From: Paenibacillus sp. FSL W8-0426
Lineage (GTDB): Bacteria; Bacillota; Bacilli; Paenibacillales; Paenibacillaceae
Length of the DNA stretch: 64,000 nucleotides
NCBI RefSeq assembly: GCF_037969725.1
Contig: NZ_CP150203.1
Span: forward strand, 4,232,001-4,296,000
Reading direction: 5' to 3'
This document shows positions 9,125-19,019 of this stretch, one piece after another. Numbering within the stretch: the first letter of the stretch is position 1; the number at the start of each line of letters is the position of its first letter. The translations under genes and the position numbers were made by a program. A model generated the notes under the pieces. That model was not told where the DNA came from and did no database searches. It was given only the letters and a program-made list of their open reading frames with translations.

Positions 9125-9424
9125 ATGGAACAGACACCGAATCTGCTGGAAAGTCTGAAAGAAGTCTACGACCCCGAGCTCGGGGTCAACATCGTTGACC
9201 TGGGTTTGGTATACGAAGTGAAGGAAGAAGCAGAGCGGGTATATGTTCGCATGACGTTGACGACGCCCGGTTGCCCTTTGCATGACACGATCGTTGGCGC
9301 CGTTCGTTGGGTATTGCAGCAGAAAACCGGTAAGGATGCGATCGAGGTGGAGCTTGTCTGGGAACCGCAATGGACCCCGCAGCTGATGTCGGATAACGCC
9401 AAGGAAATGCTGGGATACTTCTAA
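9125..9424 (+). CDS. SufT/PaaD-like DUF59 Fe-S assembly factor
   Basis: The 99-residue protein is a single MIP18/DUF59 domain, with YDPELGVNIVDLGLVY near the N-terminus and TTPGCPLHD containing the conserved Cys50. Family members (SufT, PaaD, MIP18) help mature iron-sulfur proteins. The ATG at 9125 is preceded by a GGAG-type site, 20 bases after the membrane protein gene. In this operon it could load a metal cluster on NarG/NarH-type enzymes or on an operon partner; which of these is not visible from sequence. Confidence 0.88.
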   Translation: MEQTPNLLESLKEVYDPELGVNIVDLGLVYEVKEEAERVYVRMTLTTPGCPLHDTIVGAVRWVLQQKTGKDAIEVELVWEPQWTPQLMSDNAKEMLGYF

Positions 9425-9447
9425 TTCGTTCACAGGGAGGAATTTCA

Positions 9448-9789
9448 ATGCTTATTCAATCCTTATTTGAGGTCAAAGCATTCGACGATGAACGCTTTAC
9501 GAAACGCGTCTTGTTCAAACAAGGCGACGGCGTGACGTTTGCGCTTCATTTTCGGCCGGGACAACAGCTTCCCGCGCATAAACATCCAGGCACGGACGTG
9601 ATTCTGCTCGTCGTCGAAGGTTCCGGCACGCTGATTCTGGACGGTGAGGAACATGGCGTAGAGCAGGAAGATGTCGTCTGCTGCAGCGGCGACACGGAAT
9701 TTGCATTCCATAATACCGGCAACACCGAAGCACGACTGTTTGTTGTGCTGAACAAAGTGCCGGGCGCTTCTTATGCACAGAACGTCTAA
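9448..9789 (+). CDS. Single-domain cupin protein
   Basis: This 113-residue protein is a small cupin barrel. Motif 1 appears as PAHKHPGTDVILLVVEGSG (two His and a downstream Glu as metal ligands) and motif 2 as CCSGDTEFAFHN with a further His. Such stand-alone cupins bind Fe, Ni, Mn or Zn, and many act as sensors or small dioxygenases. GGGAGG precedes the ATG. It is the last gene of the Fnr operon and is followed by a hairpin terminator. The substrate cannot be read from the sequence. Confidence 0.88.
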   Translation: MLIQSLFEVKAFDDERFTKRVLFKQGDGVTFALHFRPGQQLPAHKHPGTDVILLVVEGSGTLILDGEEHGVEQEDVVCCSGDTEFAFHNTGNTEARLFVVLNKVPGASYAQNV

Positions 9790-9876
9790 TCGCGCGCAGT
9801 GTATCGCATTTGAACATTCGTTACCACAGCATCCGTGTTTGCTGGGAACACTTGCGAAGCAGTTCCGGATATATCA

Positions 9877-9914
9877 AAGGCAGTTGATCGCACCCGATCA
9901 ACTGCCTTCTTCAT
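9877..9914 (+). terminator. Terminator after the cupin gene
   Basis: A 14-bp perfect stem (AAGGCAGTTGATCG and its complement) closes a CACC loop, followed by a pyrimidine-rich tail CTTCTT. It lies between convergent genes and may act for both. Confidence 0.75.
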
Positions 9915-9937
9915 ACACAACGATTCATCAAGTTATA

Positions 9938-12900
9938 TCAAAGTGAACCGGTTTCCTGAGCTTGCACTTGATCATTGGACGAGAGTTCCATCATCCGTTC
10001 AAGCAGCACAGCAGCCTCTGCCCGAGTGACCTTCCGTAAAGGCTGCAGCCTGTTCGACGGATCGCCAGCCAGGAGATTTGTTTCGGTGAGCTGCCGGACC
10101 GCACTCTGCGCCCACGCCGAGATGGATGCCTGATCCGAGTAAGGCAGATGTGCACCTGTCTCTTTTACGGGATATCCCATAGACTCAAGTGTTCTGGCCA
10201 ACATAACGAACAGTTCCTGGCGGGATACACCGGCTTCCGGACGAAACGTCCCGTCCGCATAACCATGAATCCAGCCCTCTGCATACGCAGCCTGCACGTC
10301 GCTGGAATACCAATGACCCGAAGCATCGCTGAACGGTTCGGACGTTCCTTGCTTGCTGGATCCAAACATCCGGACCAACATGCTCGCGATCTCGGCTCGC
10401 GTTACAGCACGTCCCGGCTCATACTTTCCTTGGCCTGTGCCTTGAACGATCAATCGGGTCGCCAGCCGCTCGGCAGCGCTCTCGGCCCAATGCCCGGACA
10501 TGTCCGTAAATGAGGAGCGGACTTCGAGCACCGCATATAACCGACCCGGGTTGATGTGAAACTCCAATGCATCATCGCTTGCTTGCGAAGGTACATAGCC
10601 GAGTTTCCCGGTAATCGGATCCAGCGTGGCTGCAGTTGTTTGCTTGTCCCCCTGGACCATGGCCCTGCCGATACGGAACTTGATCGAATGATCGGTAGAA
10701 ACCATCGGCGCCGCATTACCTTCTCGATCCAGAGTTTCCATCGACAGAACAAACGGTTTCATCCTGAGATTTGCCTCGAGTCTGCCGGCTATGTTCTCCA
10801 CATTGGATTGGACCTCACTCTCCGCTTCCCGCAGGGATATGCGAATCTGTTCTTGAGAATCGGACAAATCTTGATCTCCGATCTGGCCCAAGGGCAGAAC
10901 GATGGTTCCAAGAGGTGTCTTCCATTCCACAATCAAATCGTCGTTGATCATCCTTAACTGATTCAGGACGGCTTGGGACGTCAAGAGGCTCCATTGGCGG
11001 CTGCCTTCCTCGGTATCGATCACAATGCGTCCGGACGAAAGCTCCTCCGAACTCAACCGAACAAGCTCACGCTTGGTTTCGTCGAATTGGATCTCAAACT
11101 CGAGCATCTGTTTCGGATCATGGTTGGTCTCGATCGAACCGGACGGCGGGGACGTCGGTAAAGTCACGCTTCCCGCTCCGTTCTCTCCACTTCCCGTTCC
11201 AGGCTGGGGAGGAACGGTTGCAGCCGAAACTTTAACATCGGCGGATGCGCTCAACCCTTCGAACTCCGCGTTTAATCCCGTGGTTCCCGCCCTGATCCCG
11301 AGCAATCGGCCCGAGGCGTCTATGGCGGCAATGCTGTCGTCTTGCATGGCATATGCCGCTTCCGCAGTCACGTCTTTCGTCGTTCCGTCCGAATATTCGG
11401 CAACGATGTTAACCTGGGCACGCTTGCCTTCCTCTACCGAATAACTCGGTTCGGCGAACTCCAACCGGGTCGGCACTGCAAACACCGTAACGGGCACGCT
11501 TGCCGTCAGAGGACCGGATTCGCCGGCGTATACTGCCTGAAGCACGGTTTGTCCCGTTCGAAGACCGGTGATATACCAGTCCCCATCATCGGCTTGAGAC
11601 ACCTGTATGATGCCGTCCTCATACTGAAAATCAACATCGTCCGTGCGGTCCGATGCCTGATCTTCATAGGTGACCTCTACGACCGTACGAACAGATTCCC
11701 CCAACGGTATTCGATAGGACGAAGGCGAGAACCAAATTCCATCCGTAAAAGCAACCTGTGCTTTGCCCGAAACAGGCTCACCGTCGATCCAAGCCTGAAT
11801 GTCAGCGATCCCCGCTTCCGTTGAACGAAGTTCCGCCGTGTATGTCCCAGGACGGACATAGGTTGCTTCGGTGACGGTTCCAAGCGTAGATTCGAGCCGG
11901 ACTTCGCCGGCGGCAGCATTCCCGTATGCATCCCGTACGCTAAGTTCGAGCGACGCATGCTCCGATCCATTGGCCGGCACAGCCGGCCGGTCCACCGTCA
12001 GAGTAGACGCGAGTGCGGACGGGACGTCCGGAAGCCATTCTACTTGGAGCCTGGAATCAAGCAGGATACCATCGATCGTTGCCGTAATGGCAGCGATTCC
12101 GGCACGGGTCGACGTTAACTCGGCAGTGTATTTGCCTCCCCCTGCATATTCCGGCGCCGAAAGGCTGCCTAACGAGCTGTAAAGCTGCACGTCGGGCAGA
12201 ACGGCTTCATCCGTTAACGCATTGCCTGAGGCATCCGTCAACTGCAGCGTAATCTTTGCGGACTGGATGCCGTTTGCGGTCGAACGTTCGGTATCAGTAA
12301 CCATAGACGAGGTTGAAGGCGAAGCTTCACCAGGCAAGAACTGCACTTCTGCTTCCGTGGGCAGCATCGCTCCATCGATCATGGCCGTGATCGTTGCTTT
12401 ACCGGCCTGGCTCGATTGGATTTGGGCCGTATATCGGCCTTGCCCGGCATAAACAGGCGCGGTAAGACTGCCTAGCGTGGCAGCCAATTGCAGACGACCC
12501 GCACCCTCATCGGTGATCAATTCGTTGCCATAGGCGTCCTTCAACAGCACCGTCACTTCCGCACTGCTTCCCGGATCCGTCGAGAGGACGCTGCGGTCCA
12601 CCGTCAACGTAGATTGATCTGCTGCAGGAGGACCCGGAAGAAATTGTACGGCAGCGGCGTTCACCATAGGGACACCATTTAAAACGCCGGTGACTTCAGC
12701 AGTTCCGGCCGTCGTGTCTGATGTCAATATCGCCGTATATGTGCCGTCCTGCATATCCAATACCGAACTCAAGGTGCCTGCCGTGGTCCGAAGATCCACT
12801 TGTTCTCCGCCCGTTGTAAGCAGGTTTCCGAATTCGTCCTTCAGCTGCAACAGAATCGATGTCGAACTCACGCCGTTGGCTAGGATTTGAGCGCTTTCGG

Positions 12901-15900
12901 CCATCAGGTCGGAGGTCTTGTCCGAAGCTGTGCCAGGCACGAACTCGACATGGACCGAATGATCCAGAATCTGACCGCTCACGGAAGCCGTGATCGTCGA
13001 CGTACCTGTGTAAGTGCTCGAGGTCAGGACCGCACTATAGATGCCGTTCCCCTGATCTTCCACCTGTGTCAAGGTTCCTGCTGAAGCAGAAATCTCTACC
13101 TGCTCCCCGCCAGGGGTAACGGGATTGCCGTAAGCGTCCTTCAAATGTACCGTAATCGTAGTCTCGCTAACGCCGTTCGCCGTTAAGAAGGAATCACTCG
13201 CTTCAACGGAGGAGGCCGCAGCGGATACATTCCCCGGTTCAATACGGATCGTTAGCGTCTCGGGAAGTCGTGAACCGTTTACCGTGACGGATAATTCGGC
13301 GTTCCCTATGCTCGTCGGAGCGGTAAAGGCAGCCGTATATGTACCGTTCCCTTGATCCGTCACGTTGCCGACTTGTCCCTTGTCCGCGCTAATGGCCACC
13401 TTGTCTCCGCCGCTTGTAAGGCGATTCCCGTAAGCATCGAACAGCTGGACGGTCAACTTGGCTTCGCCTGTTCCGGCGGTTACCTGCTGACGGTCAGCGA
13501 TAAAAGTAGAGCCCGCGGCAGAAGCCGGACCCGGAGAAAATTCAACAAAAGCCTGTTGAGTCACCGCAGCACCGTTCAATTTCGCGGAAACAGCAGCCGT
13601 GCCGACTTTGATCTCACTTTTAAGCGTCGCTGTGTAGCTGCCGTTGCCAAGATCGGTGACTTTGGAAAGGAGGCCTGCCGTTGTACTCATAGTCACTTGT
13701 CCGGCGGAAGCCATCCAATCGTTGCCGTAATCATCCCGGATTTGCAGCTTGATCTGGGTAAGGCTTGTCCCGTCGGCAACAAGGATGGGTTGCTCAGGGA
13801 TAAGCGTCGATTTCGAGAGGGATGCCGCACCGGGCTCAACCATGACTTCGGCTTCATCTTTTAAAGGGACCCCATTCAACTCGGCACCGATCGTTGCTTT
13901 GCCCGAAACCGTACCCGCCTGCAGCGTAGCTGTAAAGGTTCCATTGTTCAACTCGCTCACCTTACCGAAACTTCCCAAAGTCGACTTCAAATCGACGGTG
14001 TTTCCGCCTGATGCAATAGGGTTCCCGTAAGCATCAAATAACCGGAGGGTAACTAACGTACTGCCCGTTCCGACTGGAATCGCATTTGCCGATGCGCTGA
14101 TGGTCGATTTGTCTGCCGAAGCCGGACCGGCCAGAAATTGAACCGTTGCCGTTTGCCGGATCGGGACTCCGTCTACCGATGCGGAAACCGTGGCAGAACC
14201 GACGGTTGTCGGCGAGGTTAGTATCGCGGTATACGTGCCGTTGGCGTTATTCCGCACCGTTCCGAGCGTCCCGGAAGTCGCGGAGAGCTTCACGGCATGG
14301 CCTCCGGAAGTCAACGAATTGCCGTTTGCATCCTTCAGTTGTACCGTAATCGTGGATGCGCTGCTCCCGTCCGCCATGATGGACGAAGGGCTTGACGACA
14401 CGGTCGATTTCTCGGCCGAAGGTGGCAGGGGCACCAGCGTGATCGTTGTCGTTGCGGTCATGGGATAGCCATTCAGCGTACCGCTGATGACAGCATTCCC
14501 GGTCGTTGTTGATGCCGTAAATTCGGCGGAATACGTGCCGTCTCCATGATCGGTGACGGGTCCAAGCTCGCCGAGGGTAGCCTGAAGCTGCAGCCTACCC
14601 TCACTTTTTCCGATCGGCAGTTTACTGCCTTCGAGCAAAGTAACGGTGATTAAAGCTTTGCTTTCGCCATCCGCAGTAAGCCGGTTCTGGTTCGACGTCA
14701 TTCGCAAGGTAGCGGGGTATACCTGTATGGGACTGGTATAATAGATATATGTCGCTTCATTGGAAATACCAAGCTCGCCTTTCGAAGTCCATCCACCGCC
14801 CCATATGGTTCCGTCTCTTTTGGTGACGAGCACATGAGTGTCTCCAGCCGCGATGTCGGACGCATCGTTAATCAAACGCGTGGCCACTTTCAGACTTCGA
14901 TTTTGCATGCCCCACCACCATGCGGAGCCGTCTTTCTTGAGAACCACGGTGACCCGGCCTCCGCCTGCCAGCTCTGCCACGTCGGTTAACGGGACAGAAC
15001 CGGTTTGCAGTACCTGCAAGGCCTTGGTGCTGCTTGTCACGCCATCCCCGATGCCCAGGTTATAATTTTCATTATATCCCCATCCCCATACCGTACCGTC
15101 GGATTTCAAAGCCAGTCCGCCCAAACGATGGCCCGTAATGCCGACGACATCGGCCAAGGGCTGATCGGACGCATCGATGACTTGGACCGGGTATGCGGAA
15201 TCATTGGTGGAACCGTTACCCAAGGCACTAAAACCACCGTATCCCCATGCCCATACCGTCCCGTCGTTTTTCAGGACCATCGAATGATAATCTCCGACGC
15301 CTACGGCCTTGACATTTGTAAGATAGGAGCTGCTGGACTGTTTTAATTGTACGGCTCGCGGCATTTGATAATCGTTGTAATCCGTTAATACATTCGAAGA
15401 ATTGGAACCCCATCCCCATACAGAGCCGTCTTCCTTTAGCGCCAGCACATGATAGTAACCTGCGGCAATGCTTTGCACCCCTTGGATCAGGGTTCCGTTG
15501 GACTGCATCACCTGCACCGCCCGGTATTGGTCAACCGTCGCTCCATTCCCAAGAGCTCCGCTGCTTCCCCTGCCCCACGCCCAGACGGTTCCATCTTCCA
15601 TTAAAGCCAGTGAATAATAACCGCCCCCTGCCACCTCTTTGGCTCCCGTTAAGGGGGTTCCGTCGAATTTGATGACTTGGACCGGACGAAACGAATTTTG
15701 TGTCGTGCCGTCGCCCAACTCACCCGCGCTGTTATCTCCGAACGTCCAGACGGTACCGTCTTCGGCGATAAACAGCGAATGCAGGTATCCTCCCCCGGCG
15801 GTTTTGATGGAGGTCGACAGACCGGAGGCCGCCTCGGCAGGCCGGATTGCAATCTGCGGCATCGCCAGCGCGAAAACGATCAGGACCAAGACGATTTTAC

Positions 15901-15913
15901 GTAATAAGTGCAA
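9938..15913 (-). CDS. Giant surface protein: RCC1 repeats, Ig-like repeats, three SLH domains
   Basis: About 1991 residues from a TTG at 15913, which has AAGGGGAAGG just upstream and opens directly into a signal peptide (LRKIVLVLIVFALAMPQIAI, cleavage near AEAA). Longer readings from ATG 15946 or 16000 lack a good ribosome site. Domain order: seven RCC1-type repeats (GTVWAWG...ALGNG pattern) likely forming a beta-propeller; about ten invasin-like Ig repeats of roughly 90 residues (DGSSASTITVQLKDANGN...NGTYTAIL pattern); two Big2-like Ig modules; a linker and an unassigned region; and three C-terminal SLH domains for cell-wall anchoring. It probably acts as an adhesin or surface scaffold; no catalytic domain is recognised. 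A MalT-like regulator lies upstream on the same strand. Confidence 0.92.
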   Translation of the reverse strand: MHLLRKIVLVLIVFALAMPQIAIRPAEAASGLSTSIKTAGGGYLHSLFIAEDGTVWTFGDNSAGELGDGTTQNSFRPVQVIKFDGTPLTGAKEVAGGGYYSLALMEDGTVWAWGRGSSGALGNGATVDQYRAVQVMQSNGTLIQGVQSIAAGYYHVLALKEDGSVWGWGSNSSNVLTDYNDYQMPRAVQLKQSSSSYLTNVKAVGVGDYHSMVLKNDGTVWAWGYGGFSALGNGSTNDSAYPVQVIDASDQPLADVVGITGHRLGGLALKSDGTVWGWGYNENYNLGIGDGVTSSTKALQVLQTGSVPLTDVAELAGGGRVTVVLKKDGSAWWWGMQNRSLKVATRLINDASDIAAGDTHVLVTKRDGTIWGGGWTSKGELGISNEATYIYYTSPIQVYPATLRMTSNQNRLTADGESKALITVTLLEGSKLPIGKSEGRLQLQATLGELGPVTDHGDGTYSAEFTASTTTGNAVISGTLNGYPMTATTTITLVPLPPSAEKSTVSSSPSSIMADGSSASTITVQLKDANGNSLTSGGHAVKLSATSGTLGTVRNNANGTYTAILTSPTTVGSATVSASVDGVPIRQTATVQFLAGPASADKSTISASANAIPVGTGSTLVTLRLFDAYGNPIASGGNTVDLKSTLGSFGKVSELNNGTFTATLQAGTVSGKATIGAELNGVPLKDEAEVMVEPGAASLSKSTLIPEQPILVADGTSLTQIKLQIRDDYGNDWMASAGQVTMSTTAGLLSKVTDLGNGSYTATLKSEIKVGTAAVSAKLNGAAVTQQAFVEFSPGPASAAGSTFIADRQQVTAGTGEAKLTVQLFDAYGNRLTSGGDKVAISADKGQVGNVTDQGNGTYTAAFTAPTSIGNAELSVTVNGSRLPETLTIRIEPGNVSAAASSVEASDSFLTANGVSETTITVHLKDAYGNPVTPGGEQVEISASAGTLTQVEDQGNGIYSAVLTSSTYTGTSTITASVSGQILDHSVHVEFVPGTASDKTSDLMAESAQILANGVSSTSILLQLKDEFGNLLTTGGEQVDLRTTAGTLSSVLDMQDGTYTAILTSDTTAGTAEVTGVLNGVPMVNAAAVQFLPGPPAADQSTLTVDRSVLSTDPGSSAEVTVLLKDAYGNELITDEGAGRLQLAATLGSLTAPVYAGQGRYTAQIQSSQAGKATITAMIDGAMLPTEAEVQFLPGEASPSTSSMVTDTERSTANGIQSAKITLQLTDASGNALTDEAVLPDVQLYSSLGSLSAPEYAGGGKYTAELTSTRAGIAAITATIDGILLDSRLQVEWLPDVPSALASTLTVDRPAVPANGSEHASLELSVRDAYGNAAAGEVRLESTLGTVTEATYVRPGTYTAELRSTEAGIADIQAWIDGEPVSGKAQVAFTDGIWFSPSSYRIPLGESVRTVVEVTYEDQASDRTDDVDFQYEDGIIQVSQADDGDWYITGLRTGQTVLQAVYAGESGPLTASVPVTVFAVPTRLEFAEPSYSVEEGKRAQVNIVAEYSDGTTKDVTAEAAYAMQDDSIAAIDASGRLLGIRAGTTGLNAEFEGLSASADVKVSAATVPPQPGTGSGENGAGSVTLPTSPPSGSIETNHDPKQMLEFEIQFDETKRELVRLSSEELSSGRIVIDTEEGSRQWSLLTSQAVLNQLRMINDDLIVEWKTPLGTIVLPLGQIGDQDLSDSQEQIRISLREAESEVQSNVENIAGRLEANLRMKPFVLSMETLDREGNAAPMVSTDHSIKFRIGRAMVQGDKQTTAATLDPITGKLGYVPSQASDDALEFHINPGRLYAVLEVRSSFTDMSGHWAESAAERLATRLIVQGTGQGKYEPGRAVTRAEIASMLVRMFGSSKQGTSEPFSDASGHWYSSDVQAAYAEGWIHGYADGTFRPEAGVSRQELFVMLARTLESMGYPVKETGAHLPYSDQASISAWAQSAVRQLTETNLLAGDPSNRLQPLRKVTRAEAAVLLERMMELSSNDQVQAQETGSL

Positions 15914-15960
15914 ATAAACCTTCCCCTTCGTGTTGATGGATGCCATTCTCGCAAGAATAA

Positions 15961-15990
15961 AAGACCGGCCCGCGAACCGGGCCTTTATTC
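15961..15990 (-). terminator. GC-rich hairpin before the RCC1/SLH gene
   Basis: On the minus strand AAAGGCCCG-GTTCG-CGGGCC is followed by GGTCTTTTATTC. It could terminate the upstream luxR gene, which ends at 16135, or be a leader hairpin if the giant gene's promoter lies upstream of it (a weak TTGTAG-17-TAGGAT candidate sits near 16005-16033). The choice affects which start codon of the giant gene is real. Confidence 0.55.
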
Positions 15991-16134
15991 CTATCGACAT
16001 CCTATCAAAGCCTGCCGTGGCCTACAATTAACTAAAGTTAACTCCCGGGATTTTAAGCAGGGGAAGCGGCCGCAAACCGGAAGAAGCTCCACTCGTGCTG
16101 CGGCTGTGCGGAACTCCTATTTGTAATCTGATAC

Positions 16135-18729
16135 CTATCCTGGATAAGGCGGGTAAGCGAGAGGTACCGGAGTGGTTACCAGAACAGCCTGCGTCCGGGT
16201 GCGCACGCCAAGCTTGTTGTAGATTCGGTTCAGGTACACCTTGACCGTGCCCGGCGAAAGCCCCATCTGATCCGCGATCTCGCGATTCATGCAACCCAGA
16301 TGAAGCAGTTTGACCATCTCGATTTCTTTGGCGGTCAGTTCATAACCGTCGATGTCAAGCTGCGCCTCTGCTGCTTCGCCATTCCCTTCCGCTTTCAGGA
16401 CGGACAACAGCTCGGCGGCGTAGGATTTCAACGCAGGTTGGTTATCGAATGCCGAATGGACCATCATTTCTTCCAATAACCTTTGCATCCAGCCTCCTTC
16501 ATCCACGAAAGTACGGGTATAACGAAATGGCATCACACGTTGAAGGGCAGTAGAGATGCGTTCTGCCGCTTGTTTTCTTTTGCCTTGAACCAGATCCCCC
16601 CAAGCTTGCAGGACCGATGACGAAACGGCCACGTTGGCCATACCCGATTCCTCTGCCAGCAGGGAAAGCTGCATCAGCAGCCTCTGTCCTTCATCCGCCC
16701 TGCCCTGGGCAAGCAGCAGCCTTGCAAGAACAAGGGTCTCTTGAATCGACCCTAGATGTACCCGATGATCCGGGGAAAGGTGTATCTCCTTGAAACGCAT
16801 TTCAGCCTGATCCACGGCTCCTTCTGCCAGGTCCATTTCGGCAAGAAACGTTATTAAAGACCGATGCCATGGCATGTCGGATACGCGATCCATTCGCTGA
16901 AGCGTCTGTTCGACGATCACTCTGGCACCTGCACGGTCTCCCGACGCCACACTTAACCGGGCCATCATCAAACGGACGGGAACGAACAATCCCGGAACCT
17001 TCAAATAACGCCCCTTTGCCGTAATTCGGTCCAACAGCGTTCTGCATCGATCCAGATCATTCCACTCGTAGTATCCCTCGACCAATGACTGCATGACATA
17101 TTGGCACATCAGCGATTCTTCCCATCCATTCTGTTCCAGGATCGTTGTTATCCTTTGCCCCAGCTCTGCCGTCGTTTCTGTCAAGACGCCCCCGAGGCCA
17201 AAGGTAGTATAGCGGACGAGGGGCTGGTTGAAGTTATAATTAAAATCGAAAAAAACCGGGTCCTGCGGAAGCCGAAGCTGAAAAGATTCGGCAAACCGAA
17301 ACCATTCCTGGAATTGGCCAGAATGAAACGCCGCATTTCCTTTGACGAAAAACAGTCCGCTCAAGAGCTCCAACTGTTCCGGCTGCAAAGGTGTTCCGAA
17401 CAATTCATTTTCCATCGTTTCCATCATCGTACGCGCATCCTCGTGCTTGCCCAGCACCGAGCTTACGAAAACACGGACCAGCCTGATCCGGTCTGACACC
17501 GGAAACTTTGCCGGGAAGCGCGCAAGCCAATCATGGAGCAGGGAAAATTCCCCCCGCTGAACGAATCCATGAAGATGCTCCTCCAGGATTGCGGAGGCTG
17601 CATCATAAGCTTTGCCTGCAAAAGCAAATTCCACCGCTTCTTCATGCCAGCCCATGCGTGCATAAGCCTTGCTGGTATTCCGCTTTAATTCAAGCCAGCG
17701 CTCCGGGGAACGCTCTCTTAACCTCGTTTCGTAAAAATGGCCGACCAAATGATGATAACGAAAGTACCCTCCTTCAAGGGGGATCAGGAACAAGCCATTA
17801 CTTTGCAAAAATTCCAACTTTTCTCCGCATTCCGCAAGACCGGTTACCTCCTCGCACAACATGGCATTGAATCTGGCCAAAGCGGACGTTTCCAGCAAAA
17901 AACGTTGGACCTGTTCATCCAATCCGTTCCATATCTCTTCCAACAGATATTGTTCAATATATTGGTCCATATCGAGATGCCGAACCCAATCGGCCCACTC
18001 CCCGCTTGGCCGCTGCTGAAGGGAAATCAACGCCAGCTGAAGACCGGCAGCCCAGCCTTCCGTGCGCTTGATCAGCACATTCACCCATTCCTTGGGAAGT
18101 TCTCCACCCAGGATCGTTTTGCACATTTCCTGCGCCTGTTCGGCCGTAAACGCCAATTGGAGTGCATTGACTTTTCGCAGTTTGCCCTTGACGTTCCACG
18201 TCTGCCATCCCTTAAGGGGCGGTTCTGAACGTGAACCGATCAGGACGTGAATGTTCGCCGGCAAATGATGAAGCCAGTAATTCAGGGTTTCATGAATCTC
18301 TTCATTCCAGATTACATGATAATCATCAAGGACAACACAAATCGATGGTTGGATATCGTATACATCGTTAAGATACTGGTCCAGAAACGGTTTCAACGAG
18401 CGATCGGCATACTCCGCAAGCAGCGATAACAGACGGTCACTCGCGCCCGCCGTCAGGTAGGGATGCAGCATATGTACGAGGTAACGCCAAAATCTCCGCA
18501 AATCATTATCATGTTCATCCAGCGCATACCATGCGATCTGGTGATTGCCGCTGTGCGCGATCTGCGTCATCGCTGTTGTTTTCCCACTCCCGGCAGGTGC
18601 GGTGATCAAGGTGATTCCTTGAGGCAAATCTCCTGCTGAAGGTGGTTGAATCAGCTTTCGGTTTATCCAATGTTTACGGGGTTCGGGGACTTCCAATTTG
18701 TATTTCATGATGTCGGGGTTCGCTCTCAA
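16135..18729 (-). CDS. MalT-like LuxR-family transcriptional activator
   Basis: The 864-residue protein is a large ATP-dependent LuxR (LAL/MalT-type) regulator: an N-terminal P-loop (TAPAGSGKTT, residues about 43-52), an ATPase/arm region with VVLDDYH, a long helical TPR-like middle that usually binds the inducer, and a C-terminal LuxR helix-turn-helix (LTAKEIEMVKLLHLGCMNREIA...SPGTVKVYLNRIYNKLGV). The TTG at 18729 has CGGAGGC six bases upstream; the ATG at 18810 has no ribosome site. It is followed on the same strand by the RCC1/SLH protein gene, a likely target. The inducer is unknown. Confidence 0.93.
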   Translation of the reverse strand: MRANPDIMKYKLEVPEPRKHWINRKLIQPPSAGDLPQGITLITAPAGSGKTTAMTQIAHSGNHQIAWYALDEHDNDLRRFWRYLVHMLHPYLTAGASDRLLSLLAEYADRSLKPFLDQYLNDVYDIQPSICVVLDDYHVIWNEEIHETLNYWLHHLPANIHVLIGSRSEPPLKGWQTWNVKGKLRKVNALQLAFTAEQAQEMCKTILGGELPKEWVNVLIKRTEGWAAGLQLALISLQQRPSGEWADWVRHLDMDQYIEQYLLEEIWNGLDEQVQRFLLETSALARFNAMLCEEVTGLAECGEKLEFLQSNGLFLIPLEGGYFRYHHLVGHFYETRLRERSPERWLELKRNTSKAYARMGWHEEAVEFAFAGKAYDAASAILEEHLHGFVQRGEFSLLHDWLARFPAKFPVSDRIRLVRVFVSSVLGKHEDARTMMETMENELFGTPLQPEQLELLSGLFFVKGNAAFHSGQFQEWFRFAESFQLRLPQDPVFFDFNYNFNQPLVRYTTFGLGGVLTETTAELGQRITTILEQNGWEESLMCQYVMQSLVEGYYEWNDLDRCRTLLDRITAKGRYLKVPGLFVPVRLMMARLSVASGDRAGARVIVEQTLQRMDRVSDMPWHRSLITFLAEMDLAEGAVDQAEMRFKEIHLSPDHRVHLGSIQETLVLARLLLAQGRADEGQRLLMQLSLLAEESGMANVAVSSSVLQAWGDLVQGKRKQAAERISTALQRVMPFRYTRTFVDEGGWMQRLLEEMMVHSAFDNQPALKSYAAELLSVLKAEGNGEAAEAQLDIDGYELTAKEIEMVKLLHLGCMNREIADQMGLSPGTVKVYLNRIYNKLGVRTRTQAVLVTTPVPLAYPPYPG

Positions 18730-18929
18730 TGTGTTGCCTCCGTTCGGGATAATAAAGAACCAGAATGTGTTACGGTCATAACTAAATTGAAAACGAAATT
18801 CGGCTTTCATTCAAGTCCTTCGGCTAATCTTAGCATGCAAATGCATACCTAATTCGACGCCCTTGCCGGTAAGAAGCCGCTCAAGCCCCTGCGAAGCACC
18901 TCGTTATGTACTGCCCGTAAACGGACAAC

Positions 18930-18967
18930 GGCCCGGACACCCTTGATAGCAATCAGGGTTCCGGGCC
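18930..18967 (-). terminator. Terminator after the BceB-like gene
   Basis: A long hairpin, GGCCCGGA-ACCCT-GAT with its near-complement (small internal mismatch), lies between the end of the permease gene at 19020 and the luxR start. The T-tract is poor on the minus strand, so efficiency is uncertain. Confidence 0.6.
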
Positions 18968-19019
18968 ATTTATGTTTGTTGAAAATCATGTTAAACCGAC
19001 CATATGCTCCAGCATGTAT

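Noticed and set aside
9938..15913. Regularly repeated sequence in the giant gene, possible CRISPR array
   Set aside because: The repeats are imperfect, about 270 bases long and in frame; they encode Ig and RCC1 modules, not short direct repeats with spacers.
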